From assembly GCA_016196825.1 (NCBI GenBank), contig JACPWY010000037.1, positions 1 to 49,276 on the forward strand: a stretch of 49,276 nucleotides of DNA, written 5' to 3'. Shown in pieces: positions 34,201-42,022 of this stretch. Origin of the DNA: Deltaproteobacteria bacterium. Its GTDB lineage: Bacteria; Bdellovibrionota; FAC87; UBA2466. Under the pieces are notes generated by a model. It did no database searches, had not been told where the DNA came from, and was given only the letters and a program-made list of their open reading frames with translations. The position numbers and the translations under genes are program-made. Each line of letters opens with the position of its first letter. The first letter of the stretch is position 1.

Positions 34201-34601
34201 GGCTCGAAGCCTCCACGCGCATTCTGCTCGGACTTGATGTGGTGTACGGGAGCTACCTCCGCGAGGGCTATGCCGACAGTGCCGCTACTCGGACACCACG
34301 GCTCACTGTTCCCATCGCGCGATTCCGCCCGCCATCCGAGGGACAACCCTTCTTCGAACGCCTCATGCTGGATGATGGCATGGATCTCGAGGCGAAAGAA
34401 GAGCACGCTGGGATTCAGAACGTCTTGAAGCTCCCCTACCTTGACGGTGAGGGAAGCACTGGCGCTCAGTTCACCATGGCCTCACAGCGCCTGAAGGATA
34501 TGGTCTTCAATCTTCACCGCGCCTGGTGGCGCTACGGCACTGAGCTCGAAGGGGGCTTCTGGCACACGCGTTTCAAATCGCGTGTCGTGGGAGAATACTA
34601 G
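31275..34601 (+). CDS. Large exported protein with possible caspase-like C-terminal domain
   Basis: 1108 residues, not assigned to a family. Signal peptide 1-20 (MGFRGYLVWCFIGLSTLGSA). Residues ~20-500 are alpha-helical and repeat-like without a familiar motif; two hydrophobic stretches near 528-575 (ALVASCVLIIVEGITF and APLTLAMVSAGAGVAAR-like) may span the membrane. The C-terminal part has an alpha/beta pattern with His877 in IVTHGLPGM and Cys941 in VLVSCLVGS, 64 residues apart, the geometry of clan CD cysteine proteases (caspase, CHAT, DUF4347-type). TTG at 31275 is preceded by a G6 run at 7 bases. A single transcription unit with the DoxX-like gene following by two bases. Confidence 0.65.
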   Translation: MGFRGYLVWCFIGLSTLGSAQVTRGNGETEDLANSLHSLATALQSIDPVLSARVSQAAKTVSLDNTSEGIALYTNGVRRLLATVDWKIEIDRLQQVLEAGAAARLLPRSPSYGKYEIWSEAIPDRRLITEVLKILRAGHPESDDVLLSTYLLLRQSADHIDFLLRKPDAPQAPAVKILLAQELGAANRSVHLFDKKETLLSRMWELLSAAEKMKTEIVRWEASVDMGVDRIIYKLLLMKPWGLESLGSSAEMAVAGQRAIDLLSEAIRAAETGDTSLAIHGRGGALRHFFPMTLTVHRSDEELAQLLRVLLNFNYLKDRFRPAETESLSSLFHKILTTRPTDEFHSAVMAYRNRVAELIPSLDKHVLYQLTPYIAPEATARNLHNTLLAIAQGTRGLRKAFLDKKNMTYAQTWQTTYNNKVDTTLQGLEKDLTDLGNQAASGEDLNLLLGLSIHRPAIELFLGYIAEAAWQRSNNFDHYAELLHSKLNQIRRSPNEVVMTPEDVTHLRRWMNQDTKDFIRWNIYYTRQNAALVASCVLIIVEGITFQWEALPPTLAMVSAGAGVAARSVLIANAGGNLVERVHRSGYRSLLTVDSAIDTLTIFALTGRTIPRAAGMNQRLSLLEKVRNTYGLLQQDAIRLLSFTVGAVGAYEVAFAESVAKDLRERGMDVTAWDIRSRGIANLGLALAYRLVKWNGDRQNTARFGEAYNSEMNKLTFGQSFTGETLQSVWPGGWFQNFRRIFAANWNWGQSTAGKLWGKTSAIVKTTAMGGYLYVFVNEMFLFSYTTPDFIYDSHVDSAAPLPQLNDGEIAVIAVGLHPDDLLYAGARSKYFSRRELDDFGQRYHLVEFTSPKDLFDQLEGVSEEFGKIRYLKIVTHGLPGMLVTRQVTTTPLHPGGSNSFDNLAESGYINVHFLEANRVKLEKITTIAMAPKAHVVLVSCLVGSNYEKGHVQNGDDVGDRFLDLLSEVLLTHGGRLEASTRILLGLDVVYGSYLREGYADSAATRTPRLTVPIARFRPPSEGQPFFERLMLDDGMDLEAKEEHAGIQNVLKLPYLDGEGSTGAQFTMASQRLKDMVFNLHRAWWRYGTELEGGFWHTRFKSRVVGEY

Positions 34602-34603
34602 TA

Positions 34604-34984
34604 GTGGTGAAAAAAACCTTGCGGGTCTTGCTGGCGGCCCTGATGATCTTAGCGGGTGTTTCGCACTTTCGAACGCCCCATCCGTTCGTACGCATTGTGC
34701 CAAGCTATCTGCCGGCGCCCTTGGCTCTCGTCTATATCAGCGGCCTCTTTGAGTGTCTCGGCGGCCTGGGACTTCTCATCCCGCGCCTTCGAAAGGCGGC
34801 CGGGCTAGGACTCATCGCACTCTATTTCGCGGTCTTTCCGGCGAATGTGCATATGGCGATGAACAATCTGTCGCTGGGTGACACGCCGGTTGAACCGTGG
34901 CTCCTCTGGCTCCGCCTCCCCCTCCAGGCTGTTCTCATCGCTTGGGCCTACTGGGTGAGCCAAGAAAGAGCGACGACCCGCTAG
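34604..34984 (+). CDS. DoxX-like membrane protein
   Basis: 126 residues with four hydrophobic helices (VLLAALMILAGVSHF, YISGLFECLGGLGLLIP, GLGLIALYFAVFPANVH, LPLQAVLIAWAYWV). SHFRTPHPFVRIVPSYLPAP followed by the helix pattern is characteristic of the DoxX/SURF4-like family of small membrane proteins, sometimes tied to quinone or thiol metabolism. The GTG at 34604 is followed by another GTG at 34607; either could start. It is two bases after the large gene and ends at a 14-bp palindrome. Confidence 0.85.
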   Translation: MVKKTLRVLLAALMILAGVSHFRTPHPFVRIVPSYLPAPLALVYISGLFECLGGLGLLIPRLRKAAGLGLIALYFAVFPANVHMAMNNLSLGDTPVEPWLLWLRLPLQAVLIAWAYWVSQERATTR

Positions 34985-35017
34985 TGTCCTGAGTCGTATA
35001 TTTCGACTCAGGACACT
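34983..35017. terminator. Perfect 14-bp hairpin between convergent genes
   Basis: AGTGTCCTGAGTCG, seven-base loop, CGACTCAGGACACT. Begins inside the DoxX-like stop codon and lies 31 bases before the end of the convergent glycosidase gene. No T-tract on either side, so it would pause or protect 3' ends rather than be a classic terminator. Confidence 0.55.
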
Positions 35018-35047
35018 GGCCTGCGAGTCGCCGCCGCCCTACCCCCG

Positions 35048-36121
35048 CTACCAATTCACTTCCAGGTCACTCACGAACACATCATTGTGGATTCCCGTGG
35101 CGTAGGCGTTCACCGCCTGAGGGCTTGAATCGATCCGCAGATTGTTGTTCTGCGGAATGGTCCAGGAGCTTTCGTTCCAGTAGCTAATCCCCTTCACACG
35201 GGGGTAGCGCTCCTCGACTATCGACTGCAGAGCATTGGTGAGCCATTGCGCCTTGCCGTTGGGATCACCGGGCTGCTCGACCACGCCGAATTCAGCGACC
35301 ATCATCGGCTTTGTCGCCGACAGCGCCGAGAACTCCCCGTAAGCGGCATCAAAAACATTGGTGAAGGAGTCGTAGTATTCGTAGGCGTACTGCGCACCAA
35401 ACACGCTGATGCCTAGCCAATCCACGAATTGATCTCCGGGATAGTAGGCCGCCATCGTGTTCCAGTATTCACGCGGATTATTCTCCCAGTTGACGTGAAA
35501 CACCCAGGTTACGTTGGTCGCGCCTTCCTGGTTGAAGATCGTCACCACACGCTGATAGACCGCGCGATACTTTTCGGGCCCATCGGCAAGATTGGGATTG
35601 CCAAAGCCAAACGTGTAGCCGCCACCACTCCAAAGGCCGTTCCACTGGTACCACCTACCATTCATCTCCGGCGCCCACTCCACAAAGAGCGGACTCGCGG
35701 TCGCGCGAGCACTGCGCGCCCATTGCCGAAGAACGTTGTCGTAGTAACCGGCGAGAAAACGATCCATGGAATAATAGTAATCGCTACCTGTGTATTGAGC
35801 CCGGGTGCTGCGCGGGAGAATTCTAATGTAAGGGACCTTTCCGACCTGCGAAACGCCGTCAACCCCGTCCCACGGGAAGTAGGGCCCATCTACCCAATCG
35901 TTGGCAAACATCACAAAAGCCATCTTCTTGGCCGTTTCACTCTCAAAATTTCCTACCTTGTAGGCGATTTCACTTGCGCCGGGGATCGCGGAGAGGTCAG
36001 GGAAGGCTCCCTGATAAACACTCCATTGCGAGGGGAGGATCTTCAGGTCGTGGGGAAACGCCCAGCCGGACCATGACCACAACGCCAAAGACGTCACAAC
36101 TATTCCCATCGCTCGATTCAT
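35048..36121 (-). CDS. Exported GH26-type glycosidase (beta-mannanase-like)
   Basis: 357 residues with a signal peptide (MNRAMGIVVTSLALWSWSGWA). GH26 TIM-barrel: acid/base Glu152 in WAPEMNGRWYQWNG and nucleophile Glu277 in MMVAEFGV, followed by KGISYWNESSW. Family members hydrolyse beta-1,4-mannan or related beta-glycans; with the EPS cluster beside it the likely substrate is the cell's own polysaccharide, as in alginate- or cellulose-linked hydrolases. GAGAGGG six bases before the ATG at 36121. Divergent from the glycosyltransferase gene; palindromic element D lies in the gap. Confidence 0.88.
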   Translation of the reverse strand: MNRAMGIVVTSLALWSWSGWAFPHDLKILPSQWSVYQGAFPDLSAIPGASEIAYKVGNFESETAKKMAFVMFANDWVDGPYFPWDGVDGVSQVGKVPYIRILPRSTRAQYTGSDYYYSMDRFLAGYYDNVLRQWARSARATASPLFVEWAPEMNGRWYQWNGLWSGGGYTFGFGNPNLADGPEKYRAVYQRVVTIFNQEGATNVTWVFHVNWENNPREYWNTMAAYYPGDQFVDWLGISVFGAQYAYEYYDSFTNVFDAAYGEFSALSATKPMMVAEFGVVEQPGDPNGKAQWLTNALQSIVEERYPRVKGISYWNESSWTIPQNNNLRIDSSPQAVNAYATGIHNDVFVSDLEVNW

Positions 36122-36155
36122 AAAATCCCTCTCTGTGTGAAGGTGAGCACCCACC

Positions 36156-36337
36156 TAGTGGCTGGCGCGAAACCCCATTTTGGGAGAAAAATGCCTCTTT
36201 CGGCTACGCCTTCGTCGGATTCCCAAAATGTCCTCGACGGCCATTCCATGGCCGCTTCCGGGCATTTTGCTCATCCTCCTCGTCTCGCTCGAAAGATCCA
36301 TTTTTCTCCTCAAAAGCGGGTTTCGCGCCAGCCACTA
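36156..36337. repeat. Palindromic element, diverged copy D
   Basis: Outer arms of 20 bp (TAGTGGCTGGCGCGAAACCC against GGGTTTCGCGCCAGCCACTA) are perfect. Then GGAGAAAAATG pairs with CATTTTTCTCC and CAAAATG with CATTTTG around a GGCCAT-TCC-ATGGCC tip. The central CCTCGACG...CGCTTCCG and the CAAAATG/CATTTTG stem match copies A-C; length is 182 bp. Sequence otherwise differs. It fills much of the 365-bp gap between divergent GH26 and glycosyltransferase genes. Confidence 0.75.
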
Positions 36338-36486
36338 CCTATTTCTCCTGTGTGCAAGCGCGATGCCACGACGACTTGCGTCGCAGCAGGCACGCTTGAG
36401 ACAAAGCGACACCAATGAGCGACGCAACAATGTTCGTCGCGGTAAACATTTGGCACCGTTCGTTGTTCAGGGCTATAGATGGGCCG

Positions 36487-37566
36487 ATGGCAAATGAGAA
36501 ACGGGTGCTCCACCTCGTCGAGTATCTGTATCAGGGCGGCATCGAGCGCCTGCTCGAGCAGATATTTCGTCACACACCGCGCGATCGCGCGCGCCTTTCC
36601 CTTTTTTCCTACCAGACTCCAGCGCTCACGGGCATCGCTCAGGAGATCCAAAGTTTGGATGTTCCGCTCATGATCTACGATAAAACCCGCCGCTTCGATC
36701 GGCAGCTCCACGAAAAACTCTCTCGCCTAGTGAAGGATGACGGTATTCGCACCGTTCACACCCACGATTTCGGTCCAATGGAATTTGCTCTCGGCATCAA
36801 ACTTCGCCGCCCTTCAGTTCAGCTCATCCACACCCACCATTCACTCCACTATTTTTTGAGATTTCCAAGCTACCTGGTTTTTTTTCAACTCGCCGGCCTC
36901 TTCTACGACAAGATTATTTGCGTATCGGATCATGTGAGAGAGACCCTCGCCGATCGCTGTCCGCTCATCCGCTCCAAACTCGTGACGATTCCCAATGGTG
37001 TCGATCTGGCCGGCTTTTCTTTGAAGCCCCGGCCTCTCTCATTTCCCCTACGGCTCATCACCGTTTGTCGCATCTCTCCGGAGAAGAATCTGATTCACAT
37101 CCTGCGGGCCTTGAAAGACCTTCGCGATCGCGGCGTTCCCTTCACTTGGACCCATGTGGGGAATGGCCCCGATGAACACCGGCAGCCACTCCTCGATTTC
37201 GCCAAAAACAACGCCCTCAAAGAGGTGACCTTCGCTGGTTTCACCGCCGATGTGAAGGCCGCACTCGCAGGGGCCGACGTCTTTGTCTCGTCTTCCCTGA
37301 CCGAGGGCCACCCCGTTTCCGTCTTGGAGGCGATGGCCGCCGGGATGGTCACGGTGGTGAGCGACATTCCTCCTCACCGACAGATTTCGGAGAGCCTCGT
37401 CTTCTTTAGCCTTGCGGACAACAGCCTCGTGGATCGATTGTCGGCGATCGCGGCCCGCCCGGAGGCCTTTCTCGCGGTGGCGCGAAAGGGGCGAGAGGTG
37501 GTCGAAGCGAAGTACTCTCTCGACACGATGATTAACCGTTACCTGGAGCTCTACCGCTCGACGTAG
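36487..37566 (+). CDS. Glycosyltransferase, family 4
   Basis: 359 residues with the GT-B two-domain layout. N-terminal domain begins MANEKRVLHLVEYLYQGGIERL (a typical GT4 opening with the acceptor loop), and the C-terminal nucleotide-sugar domain carries RISPEKNLIHILRAL, GNGPDEHRQ, VTFAGFTADVKAALAGADVFV, SSSLTEGHPVSVLEAMAAG (E-x7-E motif). It adds one sugar, probably for the exopolysaccharide encoded around it, on the cytoplasmic face. The ATG at 36487 is favoured over upstream in-frame starts inside element D's flank. Overlaps the convergent methyltransferase by 16 bases. Confidence 0.9.
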   Translation: MANEKRVLHLVEYLYQGGIERLLEQIFRHTPRDRARLSLFSYQTPALTGIAQEIQSLDVPLMIYDKTRRFDRQLHEKLSRLVKDDGIRTVHTHDFGPMEFALGIKLRRPSVQLIHTHHSLHYFLRFPSYLVFFQLAGLFYDKIICVSDHVRETLADRCPLIRSKLVTIPNGVDLAGFSLKPRPLSFPLRLITVCRISPEKNLIHILRALKDLRDRGVPFTWTHVGNGPDEHRQPLLDFAKNNALKEVTFAGFTADVKAALAGADVFVSSSLTEGHPVSVLEAMAAGMVTVVSDIPPHRQISESLVFFSLADNSLVDRLSAIAARPEAFLAVARKGREVVEAKYSLDTMINRYLELYRST

Positions 37567-38336
37567 CAGACGGGGACGATGTCGTCGTGTCGCACACCCG
37601 ACAAGGTCGGCCGCAGCCGGTAATCCGCGGGCCATTCCGCCCGATTCTCATAGATATAGGGCTGGTAACGGGTGTCGAATTGGCTCGATCGGAATTTTTC
37701 CACGCGAGAAAACTGCGCAGTGTATCGGTGAAAGTAGTCTTCGCCCGGCGAACGCACGTGGAACCATTCCTTCGGGTTGGGCTCAGGATATTCAACCGTT
37801 TTTTCTCCGAGCACCGGGACCTGCAGAATCGCAATCCCTCCCGGCTTCAGAATTCTCTTGATGTGGTGGAGAGCAAGTCTGTCTTCGCGGATGTGTTCAA
37901 GGACATGGGACGCAATCACCATGTCATAGCTCTCATTCTCAAACGGGAGCTTCGTGAGATCCACATGGTAATCCACCCCGGGCGCGTCAAGATCCGCGCT
38001 GGTGTAATGTCCGAAAAGTCGCCGCAGACGATCCCCAAGCTCCGGCTCGGGCGCGAAGTGCAGAAGACTCATCTCGCAAAATCGCGCGCGCTCGGGCAAA
38101 TCGTTCAGGGTCAACCAAAAGGTCCGGTGGCGCTCCAGCGCAGAACAGCTCGGGCACATGGCATCTTTGCGAAGGCCTGTCGGATCATGCGCGTCCTGAA
38201 AGGGGCCTTGGTACTGGCAGATCGGGCACTCATATCTTTTTCGTGAAGGGTTGAGAGCCTTGAATCCAACCCCCCGGAATCGCTTGAGAACCGTCCTGAC
38301 TCGGGCCTTGATGGATTTGTGAGCCTGTTTCTTCAT
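37551..38336 (-). CDS. SAM-dependent methyltransferase with zinc ribbon
   Basis: 261 residues. A Cys4 zinc ribbon (C37-P-I-C40 and C61-P-S-C64) precedes a class I methyltransferase domain: LLHFAPEPELGDRLR as SAM loop, SADLDAPGVDYHVDLTKLPFENESYDMVIASHVLEHI for motif II and the acidic post-loop, KPGGIAILQVP for motif III. Proteins with this ribbon plus LERHRTFW are found in polysaccharide clusters and probably methylate sugars. ATG at 38336 (MKKQAHKSIKARVR) is used; upstream in-frame codons lie in the opposite gene's promoter region. Confidence 0.85.
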   Translation of the reverse strand: MKKQAHKSIKARVRTVLKRFRGVGFKALNPSRKRYECPICQYQGPFQDAHDPTGLRKDAMCPSCSALERHRTFWLTLNDLPERARFCEMSLLHFAPEPELGDRLRRLFGHYTSADLDAPGVDYHVDLTKLPFENESYDMVIASHVLEHIREDRLALHHIKRILKPGGIAILQVPVLGEKTVEYPEPNPKEWFHVRSPGEDYFHRYTAQFSRVEKFRSSQFDTRYQPYIYENRAEWPADYRLRPTLSGVRHDDIVPVCYVER

Positions 38337-38387
38337 ATAGGAGAGCGCCTCTTGATGGTTTATAAGGAATCCTGGGGTGACGCGCAA

Positions 38388-39548
38388 ATGGTTTGGATAG
38401 TCTTTATTCTTGCACTCATCACGGCCTACCTCTACGGCTTGCTCTGGGTTGGCACCCGAAGAGATGATCTGGAGACGCCCCCCTACGATCCCTATCATCG
38501 ATTTTTGATTATTATCCCGGCTCACAATGAGGAATGGGTCATCGCTGGAACCGTGACCCAGGCGCGTGCGCTGACCTACCCCGTGGCGAAATTTTCAGTC
38601 CATGTTGTGGCCGACCATTGTTCGGACGCGACCGTGGAAAGGGCCAGGGAAGCCGGTGCGATTGTTTTTGATCGGAAAACGGGTGCGGGCGGCACCAAGG
38701 CAAAGGCACTTTCGGCGTGGTTCGAACGCGTGCGAAGCGAGACCTTCGACGCAGTGGTGATTCTGGACGCGGATGCTCAGGTGCAGAGCGGGTTTCTCCG
38801 CTGGATGGACGCGGCCCTCACCCGCGGTGAGTCCATAGTTCAGGGGCAGCAGATCATTAGTAACCCCGAAAAAGGCTGGTATCCGGCTCTGACGGCCGCG
38901 ATGTACCGAGTGGAAAACGCGATCCACAACTCCGGCGTCTCGGCACTCGGGGGATCGGCTCGCCACATGGGTGATGCCATCGCGATCAGAAAAGGCATCA
39001 TCGAAGAGCTTGGGTTTGGGGATAGCCTCACCGAGGACCACGCGCTTCGGCAGAAAATTATTTTGTCTGGACGGCGCATCGCTTATGAACATCGGTCCCG
39101 GGCGCTGAACGAAGCGGCGCAGACTTGGACCGACGCGAAGATCCAGCGCGCCCGCTGGATGCAGGGAACTCAGAAGGAGGACCATCGGAATCGGCGGGCT
39201 CTGTTCCGGACTCTTTTTCGCGATCCAACGGCGCCTGTCCTTTTTGCCGTGGTGGAGAGCGTTCTGCCCTCGTTTTCTCTCCTCACCATTTTAGCGGCCG
39301 TGCTCCCTCTTCTGTGCCTTTGGCTCGATCGAAATTTTCTGGGCTCGGCGGAGGTGGTGTTTTTGGCGGTCTTTGCTTTGCCGTTCGTTGGGCTCGTCTT
39401 GACTGAAGCGCCGGCGGCGCTTTTTCGAGCTCTTCTCGCGGCGCCGATTTTCATTGTTTGGCGAGCAACGGCCGCCGTTCGGTACTCTCTTTTTCCCGCA
39501 AACGCCGGCTGGAAACGAACGCCGCACGGCGAACGGAGCGACGGGTGA
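38388..39548 (+). CDS. Processive-type glycosyltransferase, family 2, membrane
   Basis: 386 residues. N-terminal transmembrane helix, GT-A catalytic domain, three to four C-terminal helices. Catalytic features: D127 and D129 of the DxD site (LDADAQ), T-E-D near 215-217, and Q-R-A-R-W at 253-257, the Q-x-x-R-W signature of processive synthases such as cellulose, chitin or poly-GlcNAc synthase (IcaA/PgaC). Likely polymerises or extends the main chain at the inner membrane. ATG at 38388 has GGGTGA upstream; 38355 is an earlier option. GTGA overlap with the next gene. Confidence 0.88.
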   Translation: MVWIVFILALITAYLYGLLWVGTRRDDLETPPYDPYHRFLIIIPAHNEEWVIAGTVTQARALTYPVAKFSVHVVADHCSDATVERAREAGAIVFDRKTGAGGTKAKALSAWFERVRSETFDAVVILDADAQVQSGFLRWMDAALTRGESIVQGQQIISNPEKGWYPALTAAMYRVENAIHNSGVSALGGSARHMGDAIAIRKGIIEELGFGDSLTEDHALRQKIILSGRRIAYEHRSRALNEAAQTWTDAKIQRARWMQGTQKEDHRNRRALFRTLFRDPTAPVLFAVVESVLPSFSLLTILAAVLPLLCLWLDRNFLGSAEVVFLAVFALPFVGLVLTEAPAALFRALLAAPIFIVWRATAAVRYSLFPANAGWKRTPHGERSDG

Positions 39549-40717
39549 AACGCATTCTCATTATCAGTGGGATCCAGATCTGGCCTGCGCAATCGGGTGG
39601 CCACTGGCGCTCACTGAATCTTGCGCGGACCTTGGCCAAACAAGGCTATGCGGTGACTATCTACTCTCTCACAGGGAGAAAGGCGGACTATCGGGCTAAA
39701 GTCCCCTCGTCGGCCAACGTCATTGGTGAGGGGATCGTCGAGCACGTGAACCGAGGAAGACTGCGCGGGGCGCTTCAGTTTCTCACCTATCGCCTCGGGA
39801 TGCCCGATCTCTGGCACGCATTGCCGCTCCCGTTACCAGCCCTGCTGAGAAAATCCATCGCGAGCCATGAGACGATCGTGATCGATTTTCCCTTTCTGCG
39901 CCATTACTGGCGACGTCTCTCCGGAAAACTCCGCATCCTCCATAGCCATAATGTGGAGAGCGATCGGTGGCGCGGAACAAGCTGGCCGTTGATCGTTCGG
40001 CATGAGGAGAGAGCCGCCGGAAGGGAGGCCGACATCGTTCTCGCCGCCTCTCAGACGGAAAAATATTTTTTCCAGAGTTTACCCGAAAGCCATTGCAACG
40101 TCCTTCTCCTGCCCAATCGAGTATCGGGCGAACGCTTCATTTCCAAGGTCGGGGAACGCACGCAGGTTCGCCGGGAGTTGGGAGTCCTCGAGGATTCCCT
40201 CGTCTGCCTTTTCACCGGAAGTCGATACGCGCCCAATCTGGAAGCGCTGCAAATTCTCAAACAATTTGAGGAGAAGAATCGCGCGTGGCTCGCCGTGCGA
40301 CGAATCACGCTGGTGGTAGTCGGTTCGGTGTCGGAGCCCTTTCGCGCCGGCCAGCTCATCGCCACCGGGAGCGTGGATTCGGTAGAGCGCTATTTTACTG
40401 CCGCCGATGCAGCACTGAACCTGGTCCATTCTGGCTCAGGGACCAACGTGAAGATGGCCGAATACCTGATGGCTCGCCTCCCCGTACTTTCGACCGAGTT
40501 TGGCGCCCGCGGCCTAAAGCTCGATGCGGGGCATGATTTCATCGCGATCTCGGATCTGAAATCGGCCTTGGAAACCCTCGCCGATTTGTCTCATGACGAA
40601 CGTCGTGCGATGGCCGACAGAGCGCTGGAAAAGAATCGATTCCACATCGACTCCGATGCCATAGCTGACTCCATGCGCGAAGCGCTCGAGACCGCTCTCA
40701 CACCTCACGCAAGTTAG
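39545..40717 (+). CDS. Glycosyltransferase, family 4
   Basis: 390 residues, GT-B fold. N-terminus KRILIISGIQIWPAQSGGHWRSLNLARTLAKQGYAVT is typical of GT4, and the C-terminal domain has CLFTGSRYAPNLEAL, VGSVSEP, SGSGTNVKMAEYLMARLPVLST (the donor-site E-x7 part). It joins the same pathway as the preceding synthase. GTG at 39545 overlaps the stop of that gene (GTGA), so expression is coupled. Confidence 0.88.
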   Translation: MKRILIISGIQIWPAQSGGHWRSLNLARTLAKQGYAVTIYSLTGRKADYRAKVPSSANVIGEGIVEHVNRGRLRGALQFLTYRLGMPDLWHALPLPLPALLRKSIASHETIVIDFPFLRHYWRRLSGKLRILHSHNVESDRWRGTSWPLIVRHEERAAGREADIVLAASQTEKYFFQSLPESHCNVLLLPNRVSGERFISKVGERTQVRRELGVLEDSLVCLFTGSRYAPNLEALQILKQFEEKNRAWLAVRRITLVVVGSVSEPFRAGQLIATGSVDSVERYFTAADAALNLVHSGSGTNVKMAEYLMARLPVLSTEFGARGLKLDAGHDFIAISDLKSALETLADLSHDERRAMADRALEKNRFHIDSDAIADSMREALETALTPHAS

Positions 40718-40795
40718 GGCCCTTGGGGCTACACCGGCCCCCTCGGCGACGCCTCCCTTCCTCATGAAAGGTGGCTCCAGAGACGATAAGAGAAC

Positions 40796-42022
40796 ATGCC
40801 CCGACAGGCTTTATTGGCGGTCCTTTTCGGTGTTTTAATCCCTCTTGTGGGCTCAGCAGAATCCTTCTCAAAATGGTCCCTCTGGTCAGGCGGGACGCGT
40901 CTTCGCGGCGCCAATATCTGGCAGACCATTGTTGGCGATCAGGACAGCACCGTACTGGGCCCCGGGTATACCGGCCCTCCGTATTCCAATGCGATTCTTC
41001 AGGCACTGCGTGCGCGTGGTGCAAACTTCGTCAGCATTTCCGGCCCGGGCGTATTCGCGGAACGGCCGCCTTACGCATTTGATCAGCGGGCTCTCAATGC
41101 ACTCGATCAACTCGTCGATCAGATCTCGGCCGCCGGCCTCTACTCGGTGATTAGCTTTCGCACCGGCCCCGGGCGTTCCGAGGCCACGTTCGCAGTGCCG
41201 TCTTCTGAGTCTGCGAACCTTGTGTGGAAAGTGTCCGCAGCTCAAGACGCTTGGGTGGCGATGTGGCGCAAAGTCGCTGACCACTACCGCAATAATCCCA
41301 ACGTGATCGGTCTCAATCTCATGGTCGAGCCGAATTCGAATGCGGTTCTCATGAATGAATGGGACCCGACTTCCTTTTTCGCAAAGCATGGCGGATCGCT
41401 CTATGACTGGAATGCTCTGGCCAACCGAATCACGGCGGCCATCCGAGAGGTCGACAACGATGTGCCGATTCTCATCAACCCGATGAATTGGGGTGATCTT
41501 GCGTGGCTTCCCAAAGAGCGCGTGGTGAATGATCCCCATGTGGTCTATTCGATCTCGCAATACGAGCCGTTCGCTTACACGCACCAAAAGCCCCCGCTCA
41601 CGTTGGCCTACCCGGGCAGTCTCACTGACCCTTCCGAAGACGGACCGGTGATGGTGAATCGCGCGTGGCTCGACAAACTCATCGCACCGATCAAAACGTG
41701 GAGTGAGCGTTACCACCACCCCGTGGCCGTTCTCGAATTCGGCCTCATGAGATGGGAGCCGGGTCTCACCCAGTTCTTGCAGGATCAGATGGAGGCGTTT
41801 GAAGCCACAGGCCTCAACCATGCCCTTTGGCTTTGGGAATCCGATTACCCAGGTGTGGATTGGGACGATTTTAACTTTCGCGTGTCGCCGCCGCAGCAGC
41901 TCTTTGAAACGCTCAGCAAGGTTTGGAGTCGAAACACCGACTTTCCCGCAATGCCCCTGCCACAGGTGAAGCCGGGTCGCAAATCCATCCGCCTCACCAC
42001 CCGGCCATTCAACCGCCCGTGA
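40796..42022 (+). CDS. Exported GH5-type glycosidase (cellulase family)
   Basis: 408 residues with a signal peptide (MPRQALLAVLFGVLIPLVGSA). TIM-barrel with acid/base Glu178 in LNLMVEPNSN (N-E-P motif degenerate at the first residue) and nucleophile Glu314 in AVLEFGLMRW. GH5 members hydrolyse beta-1,4- and beta-1,3-linked glucans and mannans. The second exported glycanase of the locus. Its TGA abuts the TGA of the convergent flippase gene (shared TGATCA). Confidence 0.85.
   Translation: MPRQALLAVLFGVLIPLVGSAESFSKWSLWSGGTRLRGANIWQTIVGDQDSTVLGPGYTGPPYSNAILQALRARGANFVSISGPGVFAERPPYAFDQRALNALDQLVDQISAAGLYSVISFRTGPGRSEATFAVPSSESANLVWKVSAAQDAWVAMWRKVADHYRNNPNVIGLNLMVEPNSNAVLMNEWDPTSFFAKHGGSLYDWNALANRITAAIREVDNDVPILINPMNWGDLAWLPKERVVNDPHVVYSISQYEPFAYTHQKPPLTLAYPGSLTDPSEDGPVMVNRAWLDKLIAPIKTWSERYHHPVAVLEFGLMRWEPGLTQFLQDQMEAFEATGLNHALWLWESDYPGVDWDDFNFRVSPPQQLFETLSKVWSRNTDFPAMPLPQVKPGRKSIRLTTRPFNRP

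Noticed and set aside
36449..36466. TTTGGCACCGTTCGTTGT before the GT4 gene as a sigma-54 site
   Set aside because: No GC at the -12 position.
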